The position numbers were made by a program, and so were the translations under genes. Of a DNA stretch of 64,000 nt, positions 28,269 through 37,159 are shown one piece after another. Every line of letters begins with the position of its first letter. Positions within the stretch are counted from its first letter, which is position 1. Below the pieces are notes generated by a model, which worked only from the letters and a program-made list of their open reading frames with translations, searched no databases and was not told the DNA's origin. Origin of the DNA: Rhizobium sp. NRK18 (GTDB lineage Bacteria > Pseudomonadota > Alphaproteobacteria > Rhizobiales > Rhizobiaceae); contig NZ_JANFMV010000001.1 of NCBI RefSeq assembly GCF_024385575.1, positions 3,811,681 to 3,875,680 of the forward strand, read 5' to 3'.

Positions 28269-29393
28269 ATGCCGGAAAAGATTGCCATCACCCGTCTGAA
28301 GCTCACCGACTTCCGCAACTATGCCGAAGCCTCGGTTGCGTTCGACGGGCGGCATGTGGTGCTGACCGGCGAGAACGGCGCCGGCAAGACCAACCTGATG
28401 GAAGCCGTCTCGTTCCTCTCGCCCGGCCGCGGCCTGCGCCGCGCCGCCTATGGCGACCTGCCGCGCGCCCATGGCTCGGGCGGCTTCACCATCTTCGCCG
28501 ATGTCGACGGCATGGAGGGCGAGGTGAAGGTCGGCACGGGCATGACCGGCGGCGAGGACATTGCCTCGCGGCAACTGCGCATCAACGGCACGCAGGCAAA
28601 ATCCATGGACGAGCTGCTCGACCATGTGCGCCTCCTGTGGCTGACACCGGCGATGGACGGGCTGTTCACCGGGGCCGCCGGCGACCGCCGTCGCTTTCTC
28701 GACCGGCTGGTGCTCTCCATCGATCCCGCCCATGGACGGCGGGCGAGCGATTTCGAGCGCGCCATGCGCAGCCGCAACAAGCTTCTCTCCGACGGTCGTG
28801 TGGACCCGTCGTGGCTTTCCGGCATCGAGCAACAGATGGCGAGCCTCGGCATCGCCATGATGCTCGCCCGCCACGAAATGCTGGGACTGCTGGCAAAGCT
28901 GATCGAGGAGACGGCGGGCGGCTCGCCGTTTCCTTCGGCAACCTTGATGCTGTCGGGATTCTTCGACGGCGAGTACCATCGTCCGGCCATCGATCTGGAA
29001 GACGACTATGCCGACATGCTGGCCCGCGGTCGCTACCGCGACCAGGCCGCCGGCCGTACACTGGAAGGCCCACACCGCGCCGATCTTCTGGTCCGTCACC
29101 GCGAGAAGGACATGGAGGCGGAGCGCTGCTCGACCGGCGAACAGAAGGCGCTGCTGGTCGGCCTGATCCTGGCGCATGCCCGGCTCGCCGCCAACATGAC
29201 CGGGTTCGCGCCGATCCTGCTTCTGGACGAGATCGCCGCCCATCTGGACGAGGGCCGGCGCGCCGCGCTCTTCGACCTCATCGACAATCTCGGCGGCCAG
29301 GCCTTCATGACCGGCACAGACCGGGCGATGTTTTCCGCCCTTGCCGACCGCGCCCAGTTCTTTACGGTTGCCAACGGCGCCGTTTCGGAATGA
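28269..29393 (+). CDS. recF: DNA replication and repair protein RecF
   Basis: SMC-like ATPase (374 aa) that with RecO and RecR loads RecA at gaps. Walker A is GENGAGKTN near residue 34. The ABC-like signature CSTGEQKALLVGL and Walker B ILLLDEIAAHLDE lie near residues 285-325. The N-terminal KLTDFRNY motif is present. It is not beside dnaN, as is common in alphaproteobacteria. It is followed by two palindromic repeats and then moeB. Confidence 0.96.
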   Translation: MPEKIAITRLKLTDFRNYAEASVAFDGRHVVLTGENGAGKTNLMEAVSFLSPGRGLRRAAYGDLPRAHGSGGFTIFADVDGMEGEVKVGTGMTGGEDIASRQLRINGTQAKSMDELLDHVRLLWLTPAMDGLFTGAAGDRRRFLDRLVLSIDPAHGRRASDFERAMRSRNKLLSDGRVDPSWLSGIEQQMASLGIAMMLARHEMLGLLAKLIEETAGGSPFPSATLMLSGFFDGEYHRPAIDLEDDYADMLARGRYRDQAAGRTLEGPHRADLLVRHREKDMEAERCSTGEQKALLVGLILAHARLAANMTGFAPILLLDEIAAHLDEGRRAALFDLIDNLGGQAFMTGTDRAMFSALADRAQFFTVANGAVSE

Positions 29394-29408
29394 AGGCGCA
29401 GTAGAAAA

Positions 29409-29470
29409 TTCCCCCTCTGGCCTGCCGGCCATCTCCCCCACAAGGGGGGAGAGGACCCGTGGCAGGCCTG
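29409..29470. repeat. Palindromic element with CTCCCCC-ACAA-GGGGGGAG core
   Basis: A short GC-rich palindromic repeat immediately after recF. Its CCCCCTCTG...ATCTCCCCCACAAGGGGGGAG layout is the same as the element embedded in the lytic transglycosylase gene at 45593-45714. Here it seems to be a half copy. Confidence 0.75.
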
Positions 29471-29516
29471 GCACCCAAGAACTGCAACATCGTTATTGAT
29501 GACTACGGCTGACGCA

Positions 29517-29562
29517 GGGGCGAGCCCCTCCCCCTCGTGGGGAGGGGTTGGGGAGGGGTCTT
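29517..29562. repeat. GC-rich palindrome CCCCTCCCC-GGGGAGGGG
   Basis: The inverted repeat CCCCTCCCCCTCGTGGGGAGGGG is followed by a partial repetition GGGGAGGGG. It lies between recF and moeB. It resembles other rhizobial short repeats but is a different subtype from the neighbouring one. Confidence 0.6.
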
Positions 29563-29651
29563 TAGGACGGTGCGAAGTAACGCAATTCACTCCGCCGGTC
29601 TTTGATACTATATGGTGTTGCCATGCAGATCCCCAAAAGGACGCCCGACCC

Positions 29652-30428
29652 ATGACCGACCCCCTCTCCCCCGACGAGATCACCCGCTACGGACGGCACA
29701 TCCTGTTGCCGGAAATCGGCGGGCCGGGCCAGCAGAAGCTGAAGAACGCGCGTGTGCTGGTGATCGGCGCCGGCGGGCTCGGCGCGCCGGTGCTGCAGTA
29801 TCTCGCGGCAGCGGGTGTTGGCACCATCGGCATTGCCGACGACGACCGTGTGTCGCTCTCCAACCTGCAGCGCCAGGTCATCCATTCGACCGACATGCTC
29901 GGCGAGATGAAGACGCAGAGTGCGGCCGACGCCATCGCCCGGCTGAACCCGCATGTGAAGGTGATCCGCTTCGAGGAGCGCTTCAGCCCCGACAATGCCG
30001 ACCGGCAGATCTCCGGCTTCAGGCTCGTCGTCGACGGCTCGGACAATTTCGACACCCGCTATCTCGCCGCCGACCGGGCGGAACAGGCAAAGGTGCCGCT
30101 GGTCAGCGGCGCGGTCGGCCGTTTCGACGGTTCGCTCACGGTGCTGAAACCCTATGAGCGTGGGGCCGACGGCGAGCTGCTGCCGTCCTATCGCGACCTC
30201 TTTCCGGCGCCGCCGCCACCGGGCATGGTGCCCTCCTGCGCCGAGGCCGGCGTCGTCGGCGCGCTGACCGGCGTCATCGGCACGTTGATGGCCATGGAGG
30301 TGATCAAGCTTCTGACCGGAGCCGGCGAGCCTCTGGTCGGCCGTCTGCTGCTCTACGACTCGCTGACATCGCGGTTCGACACGATCAAGTACCGCCGCGC
30401 CAAGACGGACGCCCGCAAGCATGCCTGA
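29652..30428 (+). CDS. moeB: Molybdopterin-synthase adenylyltransferase MoeB
   Basis: E1-like enzyme (258 aa) that adenylates MoaD-type sulfur carriers for molybdenum cofactor synthesis, or a related sulfur carrier. The nucleotide loop is VIGAGGLGAPVLQYLAAAG near residue 37. The Arg finger region is SNLQRQVIHST and the conserved Cys region is PSCAEAGVVGALTGVIG. The CxxC pairs that bind structural zinc in E. coli MoeB are absent: SYRDLF stands where CxxCLF is expected, and the C-terminus has no Cys. The start at MTDPLSPDE is favoured over 52 upstream codons that lie in repeat DNA. It overlaps the next gene by 8 bases. Confidence 0.9.
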   Translation: MTDPLSPDEITRYGRHILLPEIGGPGQQKLKNARVLVIGAGGLGAPVLQYLAAAGVGTIGIADDDRVSLSNLQRQVIHSTDMLGEMKTQSAADAIARLNPHVKVIRFEERFSPDNADRQISGFRLVVDGSDNFDTRYLAADRAEQAKVPLVSGAVGRFDGSLTVLKPYERGADGELLPSYRDLFPAPPPPGMVPSCAEAGVVGALTGVIGTLMAMEVIKLLTGAGEPLVGRLLLYDSLTSRFDTIKYRRAKTDARKHA

Positions 30429-30897
30429 ACTCTCCCGGCTGGACGACAGCTTCACGCGCTGGGACGCGCTGCTGGCGCTGGTCATGACGTCGTTCGCCTA
30501 TATGGAGGGGCGGATCGACCCGCCCTCCTCGGCCCACAGGCTGACGCCGGATTTACTGGCCCAGAAGGCGCGTGACGAGATCGGCTTCGTCGTAACGGAA
30601 AGCGATGCGCTGCTCGCCTGCGCCTTTTTCCGGCCGGAGCCGCCGGATTTCCTCTATGTCGGCAAGCTGGCGGTTTCGCCCGAGGCACAGGGCAAGGGTC
30701 TCGGCAGGCTCCTGCTGGCGACCGCGGAAGACATCGCGCGTCAGCTCAGCCTGCCGAAGCTCAGGCTGGAGACGCGGATCGAACTTGTTGAAAACCACGC
30801 GACATTCGCCGCCTGGGGGTTCGTGAAGACGGCCGAGAACCGTCACGCCGGCTTCGATCGCACCACGTCGATCGAGATGCAGCGGCCGGTGGCCTGA
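30421..30897 (+). CDS. GNAT family N-acetyltransferase
   Basis: Acetyl-CoA-dependent acyltransferase fold of 158 aa. The P-loop-like acetyl-CoA site reads VSPEAQGKGLGRLLL around residues 85-99, preceded by strand FLYVGKLAV. The substrate is unknown. Its ATG lies inside the last codons of moeB, so translation is coupled, but a joint function is not established. Confidence 0.88.
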   Translation: MPELSRLDDSFTRWDALLALVMTSFAYMEGRIDPPSSAHRLTPDLLAQKARDEIGFVVTESDALLACAFFRPEPPDFLYVGKLAVSPEAQGKGLGRLLLATAEDIARQLSLPKLRLETRIELVENHATFAAWGFVKTAENRHAGFDRTTSIEMQRPVA

Positions 30898-30908
30898 ACG
30901 GCGTCGGC

Positions 30909-31913
30909 TCAGCTGCGGCCGGGCAGGACGCGGTTCGGCGGCCTATGACCGTCGAAATAGGCGCGGATGTTGATGATCACCTTGTCGCCCATGTCGATGC
31001 GGCCCTCGATCGTCGCCGAACCCATATGCGGAAGCAGCACGACCTTGCCGTCACGGGCGAGCGCCACGAGCTTTGGATTGGCCGCCGGTTCGTTTTCGAA
31101 CACGTCGAGGCCCGCGCCGGCGATCTTGCCGGCCCTCAGGAGCTTGATCAGCGCCGCTTCGTCGATGACGTCGCCGCGCGCCGTATTGACGATGTAGCTT
31201 TCCGGCCGCATCAGTTCGAGACGGCGGGCCGAGAGAAGGTGAAACGTCGCAGGCGTCGACGGGCAATTGACCGAGACGATGTCGACCCGGGCAAGCATCT
31301 GGTCGAGGCTGTCCCAATAGGTCGCCTCCAGCTCCTCTTCCGTCGCCGGGCTGACCCGGTTGCGATTGTGGTAATGGATCGCCAGACCGAAAGCCTTGGC
31401 GCGCCGCGCCACGGCCGTGCCGATCCGTCCCATGCCGACAATGCCGATGCGCTTGCCCCAGATCCGGTGGCCGAGCATCCAGGTCGGCGACCATCCCGCC
31501 CATTCCGCGCCCTCCTCCGTCAGGATCTGCGCGCCCTCGGGTAGGCGTCGCGACACGGCGAGAATGAGCGCCATGGTCATGTCGGCGGTGTCTTCGCTCA
31601 ACACGTTCGGCGTGTTGGTCACCGTGATGCCCTTGCGGGCTGCGGCATCGACGTCGATATGGTCGTAGCCGTTCGAATAGCTTGCTATGAGCTTCAGTTG
31701 CGGCCCCGCCTGCTCGATCAGCGCCGCATCGATTCGATCCGTCACGGTCGGCACCAGCACGTCGACGGTCTTCATCGCCGATACCAGCTCCGGCTGCGTG
31801 CGCGGCCGATCGTCGATATTCAGCTCCGCGTCAAACAGCTCCCGCATGCGGGTTTCCACGGCATCCGGGAGTTTCCTGGTGATGTAAACCTTCGGCTTCT
31901 TCTTGTTCATCAT
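30909..31913 (-). CDS. Glyoxylate/hydroxypyruvate reductase (D-2-hydroxyacid dehydrogenase)
   Basis: NAD(P)-dependent D-isomer-specific 2-hydroxyacid dehydrogenase, 334 aa, closest in pattern to GyaR/D-glycerate dehydrogenases. The Rossmann loop is GIVGMGRIGTAVARRAKAF near residue 158. The catalytic triad is Arg in NTARGDVIDE, Glu in FENEP and His in LPHMGSAT. The ATG MMNKKK start has a second Met next to it. It converges with the moeB-GNAT pair. Confidence 0.9.
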   Translation of the reverse strand: MMNKKKPKVYITRKLPDAVETRMRELFDAELNIDDRPRTQPELVSAMKTVDVLVPTVTDRIDAALIEQAGPQLKLIASYSNGYDHIDVDAAARKGITVTNTPNVLSEDTADMTMALILAVSRRLPEGAQILTEEGAEWAGWSPTWMLGHRIWGKRIGIVGMGRIGTAVARRAKAFGLAIHYHNRNRVSPATEEELEATYWDSLDQMLARVDIVSVNCPSTPATFHLLSARRLELMRPESYIVNTARGDVIDEAALIKLLRAGKIAGAGLDVFENEPAANPKLVALARDGKVVLLPHMGSATIEGRIDMGDKVIINIRAYFDGHRPPNRVLPGRS

Positions 31914-32089
31914 CGATGATGCTGTGCCTGTTCAGAGCTCGTTAACCAAGACGGGTGATACTTTGATCCGCTTCAATCGTTTCTACCAGACCCGTCAGCG
32001 AAGACCAACAGATGTCTGGCGCATTCGCGGGCAGGATGGAAGCAGCGTTAAGCGATCGATCACCCAGGCAACGACACCGGAAACGTGCA

Positions 32090-32629
32090 ATGCGCGGCGT
32101 ACTGACCAAAATCGTCTTCTCCTTCCTGGCAGGTTTTCTGCACCTGAGCGCGAGCGCGCACGGCTCCTATGCCCAGGCGGCCAAGGGCGCCAGCGGGCTG
32201 CCGTTGCCGCGCTTTGCCAGCCTCAAGGCGACGCGGGTGAACATGCGCGTCGGACCGAGCACGGACTACGCGGTCGAATGGCTCTATACCCGTCACGGCC
32301 TGCCGGTGGAGATCATCCAGGAATATGACAACTGGCGGCGCATTCGCGATGCCGATGGTGTCGAAGGCTGGGTGAACCGCTCGCTTCTTTCGGGCGAGCG
32401 CACCGCCATCACCGCGCCTTGGATGCGCGGCAAGGGCAACGACATCTACATCACCATGCGCAACGAACCGGAAAAGACCGCACGGGTCATCGCCAAGATG
32501 GAACCCGGTGTCGTGCTGACGGTCAAGGAATGCAACGGCGACTGGTGCGAAGTCACCGCCAAGGATCTGGAAGGCTGGGTGGCGCAGGCCGAAATCTGGG
32601 GCGCCTATCCCGGCGAAGCCTTCAAATAA
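32090..32629 (+). CDS. Secreted bacterial SH3 domain protein
   Basis: Exported protein of 179 aa. A signal peptide (MRGVLTKIVFSFLAGFLHL, Ala cleavage region near residue 28) is followed by two tandem bacterial SH3-like domains. The first is around TRVNMRVGPSTDYAVEWLY...EGWVNRSLL and the second around YITMRNEPEKTARVIAKM...EGWVAQAEIW. Such domains bind peptidoglycan or proteins in the periplasm. The start at 32090 was chosen because the signal peptide begins there. The last 8 bases overlap the convergent adenosine kinase gene. Confidence 0.86.
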   Translation: MRGVLTKIVFSFLAGFLHLSASAHGSYAQAAKGASGLPLPRFASLKATRVNMRVGPSTDYAVEWLYTRHGLPVEIIQEYDNWRRIRDADGVEGWVNRSLLSGERTAITAPWMRGKGNDIYITMRNEPEKTARVIAKMEPGVVLTVKECNGDWCEVTAKDLEGWVAQAEIWGAYPGEAFK

Positions 32630-33614
32630 GCCCTGCCTTTGCGGCAAGATCCTCAAGTGACGACATCGGCCGCGGGCCGATCTGCTGGATGACGACGCCC
32701 GCCGCCAGGCAGCCGAGCTTGCCGCAGGTCTCGAGATCCAGCCCCTTCGTGTAACCGAACAGGAAGCCCGCCGCGAACAGGTCGCCCGCCCCGGTCGTGT
32801 CGACCAGCTGGGCGATCGGGGTTGCCGGAATGCGGATGCGTTCGTCACCGCGCACGATCACCACGCCGTCTTCGCTCATCGTCACCGCGGCAAGCTTGCA
32901 GTCCTTCGCGATGCTGTCGAGCGCCAGATCGAAATCCGTCGTCTCGTAGAGCGACAGCGCCTCGTCCCGGTTTGCAAAGACGATGTCGACGGTGCCCGAG
33001 CGCATGAGTTCGAGGAACTCGGCCCGGTAGCGGCCGACGCAGAAGCTGTCCGATAGGGTCATCGAGGTCTCGCGGCCCGCTTCGTGGGCGATGCGGCAGC
33101 ATTCGACGATCGCTTCCTTGGCGCGCGGCGGATCCCAGAGATAGCCTTCGAAATAGGTCACCAGCGCATCGGCGACGACATCGGCCTCGACGTCCTCCGG
33201 GCCGAGCTCGACGCAGGCGCCGAGATAGGTGTTGAGCGAGCGTTCGCCGTCCGGCGTCACGAAGATCATGCAGCGTGCCGTCGGCGGCGAGATGCCCTTG
33301 GCATGCGTCCTGTAATGAACACCCTGGGCACGGATGTCATGCGCGAAGATCTCGCCGAGCTGGTCGTCGGCAACCTTGCCGAAATAGGCGGCGCGTCCGC
33401 CGAAATTGGCGACGCCCGCCGCCGTGTTGCCGGCGCTGCCCCCGGAGGCCTCGACTGCCGGCCCCATGCGCGAATAGAGCAGTTCGGCGCGATCGCCATC
33501 GATCAGGTTCATCGCCCCCTTGATGATGCCGTTGTCGACAAGAAACTTCTCGTCGCAGCGTGCCAGAATGTCGACAATCGCGTTGCCCACCGTCAAAACG
33601 TCGAACCTGCTCAT
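32622..33614 (-). CDS. Adenosine kinase, PfkB family
   Basis: Ribokinase-fold sugar kinase, 330 aa, matching the adenosine kinase branch common in rhizobia (GNAIVDILARCDEKFL start). GGSAGNTAAGVANFGG (PfkB signature 1 region) is near residue 58. The anion hole and catalytic Asp DTTGAGDLFAAGFLFGY is near residue 271. It likely phosphorylates adenosine to AMP for salvage; a related nucleoside substrate cannot be excluded. Its promoter lies in 33615-33760. Confidence 0.9.
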   Translation of the reverse strand: MSRFDVLTVGNAIVDILARCDEKFLVDNGIIKGAMNLIDGDRAELLYSRMGPAVEASGGSAGNTAAGVANFGGRAAYFGKVADDQLGEIFAHDIRAQGVHYRTHAKGISPPTARCMIFVTPDGERSLNTYLGACVELGPEDVEADVVADALVTYFEGYLWDPPRAKEAIVECCRIAHEAGRETSMTLSDSFCVGRYRAEFLELMRSGTVDIVFANRDEALSLYETTDFDLALDSIAKDCKLAAVTMSEDGVVIVRGDERIRIPATPIAQLVDTTGAGDLFAAGFLFGYTKGLDLETCGKLGCLAAGVVIQQIGPRPMSSLEDLAAKAGLI

Positions 33615-33731
33615 CAGCCCTTCCCGGTTAATGTGATGCGGTCTCCGGTAATACCCGATTTTGCAGGCTTGGGAAGACCACCGAGGGAAATCGCCAACTT
33701 TTCGGGCGACCGCGAATCTTTCGGACTGTCA

Positions 33732-33762
33732 TTGTGCTGATACAATTCATACCTATATGAAT
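33732..33762 (+). promoter_or_regulatory. Promoter with an overlapping 18-bp palindrome
   Basis: TTGTGC (33732-33737) and CTATAT (33753-33758) form a plausible promoter with a short spacer. The palindrome ATTCATA-CCTA-TATGAAT (33745-33762) covers the -10 box exactly, a position typical of a repressor operator. Confidence 0.5.
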
Positions 33763-33765
33763 ACA

Positions 33766-33884
33766 CAGCGGTGGGCCGAAGACGGTCGGCGCTGAAACGC
33801 GGGACGGCTGACCACGGATGAACTGGCAGCGGTGCCGCAACCTCCCTGAGGAGGGCGGAAGCGGGGTTCAACCCCGCTTTTTTG
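33766..33884 (+). ncRNA. Candidate small RNA or leader upstream of AEC transporter
   Basis: About 119 nt from the promoter above to a clear Rho-independent terminator (AAGCGGGGTT/AACCCCGCTT followed by six T, 33859-33884). Other stems are GGCCG/CGGTC near 33775 and CCTCC-CTGA-GGAGG near 33840. No convincing reading frame is present. The AEC transporter ATG follows 86 bp after the terminator, so this could be a free small RNA or an attenuated leader. The family is not recognised. Confidence 0.5.
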
Positions 33885-33969
33885 TTGCCCGTTTTCCGCC
33901 AGGCCCGTTTGTCAAACGTCAGTCAGGCTGATAAACGCAGGGCATCCTGCCCACGACACAATCGCCGAC

Positions 33970-34914
33970 ATGCTCGTCATCGCTTCCAACGTCCTGCCGA
34001 TCTTCATTCTCATCCTGATCGGATGGGTGATCGCCCGCACCGGCCTCCTGAAGGCCGAAACCGGCGATGCGATCAGCGATTTCGTCTTCAAGATCGCCGT
34101 GCCCTTCATCCTGTTCCGCACGATCGCGGTGGCGGATTTTCACGGCGCTTCGCCGTTCCGGCTCTGGGCCGCCTACTTCTCCAGCGTCCTCATCACGCTG
34201 GCGCTGGCCACCTTTGCCGCGCGCCGCATCTTCGGCAGACCGCCGCGCGAAAGCGTCATCTCCGGCATTTCCGCCGTGTTCTCGAATGCCGTCTTCATCG
34301 GTCTGCCGCTGATCGACCGTCTTCTCGGCCCGCCGGGCATGGTTGCCATGTCGATCCTGCTCGCCGTCCACCTGCCCTTCATGATGATGATGGGCACGAT
34401 CCTGACCGAGCGCGCGGCGGCATTGGAACAGGGCGTGGCGGGCCGCAGCATTCTCGACGTCGTCAAGCAGGTCAGCCGCAACCTGCTGACCAATCCGCTG
34501 ATCATCGGCATCATTGCCGGCGTGATCGTCCATTTTGCCGGCATCCCGCTCGTCGGGCCGATCAAGACGGTCGTCGACGAGCTTGCCGGCATTGCCGGCC
34601 CGACCGCACTGATCGCCATCGGCATGGCGCTGACGCGCTACCAGATTTCCGGCAACCGGATGATCACCGTGATCATGACGCTCCTGAAGCTGATGGTGCT
34701 GCCGACGATCGTCTATGCGATGGCGACCCTCGTCGGGCTCAGCCAGATCTGGACGACGGCAATCGTGCTGACGGCCTCGGTGCCGACCGGCGTGAATGCC
34801 TGGCTGTTCGCCAACCAGTTCAAGGCCGGCCATACGGTCGCCGCCTCGACGATCAGCCTGACAACCGCATTCGGCGTGCTGACGGTCTCGTTCTGGGCCT
34901 ATCTGCTGAGCTGA
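33970..34914 (+). CDS. AEC family transporter
   Basis: Auxin-efflux-carrier-fold membrane protein of 314 aa with about ten helices in two halves. The first helix is ASNVLPIFILILIGWVIART, and the second half starts near residue 175 (NLLTNPLIIGIIAGVIV). Characteristic NP and SVPTGVNAWLF segments are present. Bacterial members export or import carboxylates such as malate or malonate; the substrate cannot be told here. No ribosome site is obvious. Confidence 0.88.
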   Translation: MLVIASNVLPIFILILIGWVIARTGLLKAETGDAISDFVFKIAVPFILFRTIAVADFHGASPFRLWAAYFSSVLITLALATFAARRIFGRPPRESVISGISAVFSNAVFIGLPLIDRLLGPPGMVAMSILLAVHLPFMMMMGTILTERAAALEQGVAGRSILDVVKQVSRNLLTNPLIIGIIAGVIVHFAGIPLVGPIKTVVDELAGIAGPTALIAIGMALTRYQISGNRMITVIMTLLKLMVLPTIVYAMATLVGLSQIWTTAIVLTASVPTGVNAWLFANQFKAGHTVAASTISLTTAFGVLTVSFWAYLLS

Positions 34915-35033
34915 CCGCCCGCATCTTAAGGGCCATCATTAAATTTCCGTCATGTGGTTCTCTCGCGGCCCGGCTGCGGTACATTGCGTATTATATGCAC
35001 TGCAACATTCCTGATCCCTGAGAGGGCAGCAAA

Positions 35034-36203
35034 GTGAACATGTCCAGCACCCGAACCGTCAGCCCGGCCGCTGCCTACCAGCAGAAGGTGCTCGTCCTGC
35101 AGGGCGGCGGCGCGCTCGGCGCCTATCAGGCCGGTGCCTACCAGGCGCTTGCCGAAGCCCATATCGAACCCGACTGGGTCGCGGGCATCTCGATTGGCGC
35201 GATCAACGCCGCCATCATCGCCGGCAACGAGCCGGAGGACCGGGTGGCCAAGCTCACCGCCTTCTGGGAGACGATCGGCGTCGAATTCCCGATGGATTCG
35301 ATCCTCCCGAAGCATTTTTCCAGCGGGCGGGAATTCAAGCAGGCCAGCAGCCTCTGGTCGATCATGCTCGGCGTGCCCGGCTTCTTCACCCCCCGCTTTC
35401 CGGTTCCGTGGCTGCAGAAATACGGCAGCGACGAAGCGGCCAGCTTCTACGATACGCATCCGCTGAGACAGACATTGCTGCATTTCGTCGATTTCGATCG
35501 CATCAATGCCGGCAAGACCCGGCTTTCGGTCGGCGCTGTCGATGTCGAAACCGGCAATTTCCGCTATTTCGACAATCAGGAGCCCGGCCGTACCTGGAGG
35601 TTCGGACCGGAGCACGTGATGGCCAGCGGCGCCCTGCCGCCGGGCTTTCCCTCGATCGAGATCGACGGCCGGCATTACTGGGATGGCGGCCTCGTCTCCA
35701 ACACCCCGCTGCAGCAGGTGCTGATCCGCGGCGCGGCGGTCGATACCGTCGTCTTCCAGGTGGACCTCTTCAATTCGCACGGCGAAATCCCCGGCAATCT
35801 GGAAGAGGTGGAAGAGCGGCGCAAGGACATTACTTATTCCAGCCGCACGCGCATGATCACCGACGCCTTTCTCGAGCGTCACAAGCTGCGCCGTTCGATC
35901 GCCACGCTTCTCGAAAAGCTGCCGGCGGATGCGCTGGACGGCGAGGAGCGCGACGAACTGTCCGGCATGAGCGCCGATTACAGCGTGACCCTCATTCACC
36001 TGATCCACCGCAGCAAGAACAGGGCCATCCATTCGAAGGACTACGAATTCTCGCGCGTCTCGATGCACCAGCATTGGGAAGCCGGCATCGAAGACGGCCG
36101 AAAGGCGCTGAAGGCCGAAGACTGGCGCATTCCGCCGGATGCGCTGGACGGACTGGCGGTCTACGATATCGACCGGCCGATCTCCTTGCAGGACTGGCAA
36201 TAA
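35034..36203 (+). CDS. Patatin-like phospholipase
   Basis: Serine lipid acyl hydrolase, 389 aa. The oxyanion loop is GGGALGAYQAGAYQAL near residue 24, the nucleophile elbow GISIG near residue 51, and the catalytic Asp in DGGLVSNTP near residue 219, so the Ser-Asp dyad is complete. The C-terminal 110 residues match the extension found in many rhizobial patatins. The start is GTG with GAGGG 7 bases upstream, followed two codons later by an ATG alternative. A role in membrane or storage polymer turnover is possible but not shown. Confidence 0.93.
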   Translation: MNMSSTRTVSPAAAYQQKVLVLQGGGALGAYQAGAYQALAEAHIEPDWVAGISIGAINAAIIAGNEPEDRVAKLTAFWETIGVEFPMDSILPKHFSSGREFKQASSLWSIMLGVPGFFTPRFPVPWLQKYGSDEAASFYDTHPLRQTLLHFVDFDRINAGKTRLSVGAVDVETGNFRYFDNQEPGRTWRFGPEHVMASGALPPGFPSIEIDGRHYWDGGLVSNTPLQQVLIRGAAVDTVVFQVDLFNSHGEIPGNLEEVEERRKDITYSSRTRMITDAFLERHKLRRSIATLLEKLPADALDGEERDELSGMSADYSVTLIHLIHRSKNRAIHSKDYEFSRVSMHQHWEAGIEDGRKALKAEDWRIPPDALDGLAVYDIDRPISLQDWQ

Positions 36204-36238
36204 AAAAGGCCCGGAAAGCAGCGTTCCGGGCCATTTCA
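36204..36238 (+). terminator. Terminator after patatin gene
   Basis: The stem GGCCCGGAA/TTCCGGGCC is preceded by A6 and followed by an imperfect T-stretch. The cytochrome gene converges from the other side. Confidence 0.8.
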
Positions 36239-36256
36239 TTCAGATACTGCCTAGGA

Positions 36257-37006
36257 TCAGTTTGACGTAGCCGGTGCCTCGGTGGCCGGAGCCTCGGTAG
36301 CCGGTGCGGGCGTTTCCGCGGCAGGAGCCGGGGTTTCAGCGGCAGGAGCCGGTGCATCTGCAGCCGGAGCCGGCGCTTCGGCGGCCGGGGCAGGCGCTGC
36401 GGCATCACCAGCCGGAGCGGCGGCATCGCCGGCCGGGGCTGCGGCCGGTGCGGCCTCAGGCGTCGGCAACGGCAGCGGATTGTCGGACAGCGTGCGCAGG
36501 TATGCGATCAGGTCGGCACGCTCCTCGTCCTTCTTCACGCCGGCAAAGCCCATGGCGGTGCCGGAAATGTAGGACTTGGGACCATGCAGGAAGTGGTTCA
36601 GGTGCTCGTAATCCCAGACTTCGGAACCGCCCTTGGAGAAATCCTTCATGGCAGCCGAATAGCTGAAGCCCTCATGCGAGGCGATCGGACGACCGACGAC
36701 ACCCCAAAGGTTCGGTCCGACCTTGTTCGGACCACCCTTGGTGCCGTCATGACAGGCCTGACACTTCTTGAAGACCTTCTCGCCGGCGGCAGCGTCGGCG
36801 CTGGCCAGCAGGACGGCGATCGGCTTGGCTGCCGGGGTTGCTTCCGCAGCGCCGCCTTCGGACGACGTTTCCTCGGCGACAATCTTGAAGCCTTCGTTCT
36901 CCGGTGCCTCGGAATGGAAAATCCCCTCCGACGCGATCGACACCGTCATTAGAACGAAAACCGTGCCGAGCAACGCCCCAACGGCCATATTCACCTTCGA
37001 ATTCAT
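36257..37006 (-). CDS. cycM: Membrane-anchored class I cytochrome c (CycM type)
   Basis: Single-haem c-type cytochrome of 249 aa. An uncleaved N-terminal anchor helix (about residues 7-25) is followed by a linker and the haem site KKCQACHDG near residue 80. The axial Met is in GTAMGFAGV. The last 65 residues are an Ala/Pro-rich tail of near-perfect six-residue units (PAPAAE, PAPAAD), probably spanning the periplasm. Rhizobial CycM carries electrons from the bc1 complex to the aa3 oxidase and typically sits beside kdsB, as here. The start at MNSKVNM has GGGAG upstream. Confidence 0.9.
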   Translation of the reverse strand: MNSKVNMAVGALLGTVFVLMTVSIASEGIFHSEAPENEGFKIVAEETSSEGGAAEATPAAKPIAVLLASADAAAGEKVFKKCQACHDGTKGGPNKVGPNLWGVVGRPIASHEGFSYSAAMKDFSKGGSEVWDYEHLNHFLHGPKSYISGTAMGFAGVKKDEERADLIAYLRTLSDNPLPLPTPEAAPAAAPAGDAAAPAGDAAAPAPAAEAPAPAADAPAPAAETPAPAAETPAPATEAPATEAPATSN

Positions 37007-37159
37007 CTGCAAACGCTCCCCTGCAACCGCCAGATATGAAGACCGGACCATCTTGAAATCGCGCGGAACCTATGTCTTTTGCATTTCGGATGCAACACGA
37101 TATTGATTGTCGGTTGGTGACTATTTGCCATCTTTCAGCCCGGATTAGAAGAGTCGACA

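Noticed and set aside
33806..33920. A possible short peptide beginning MNWQRCRNL in the small transcript region
   Set aside because: No ribosome site, reads through the terminator hairpin, and no similarity to a known small protein family.
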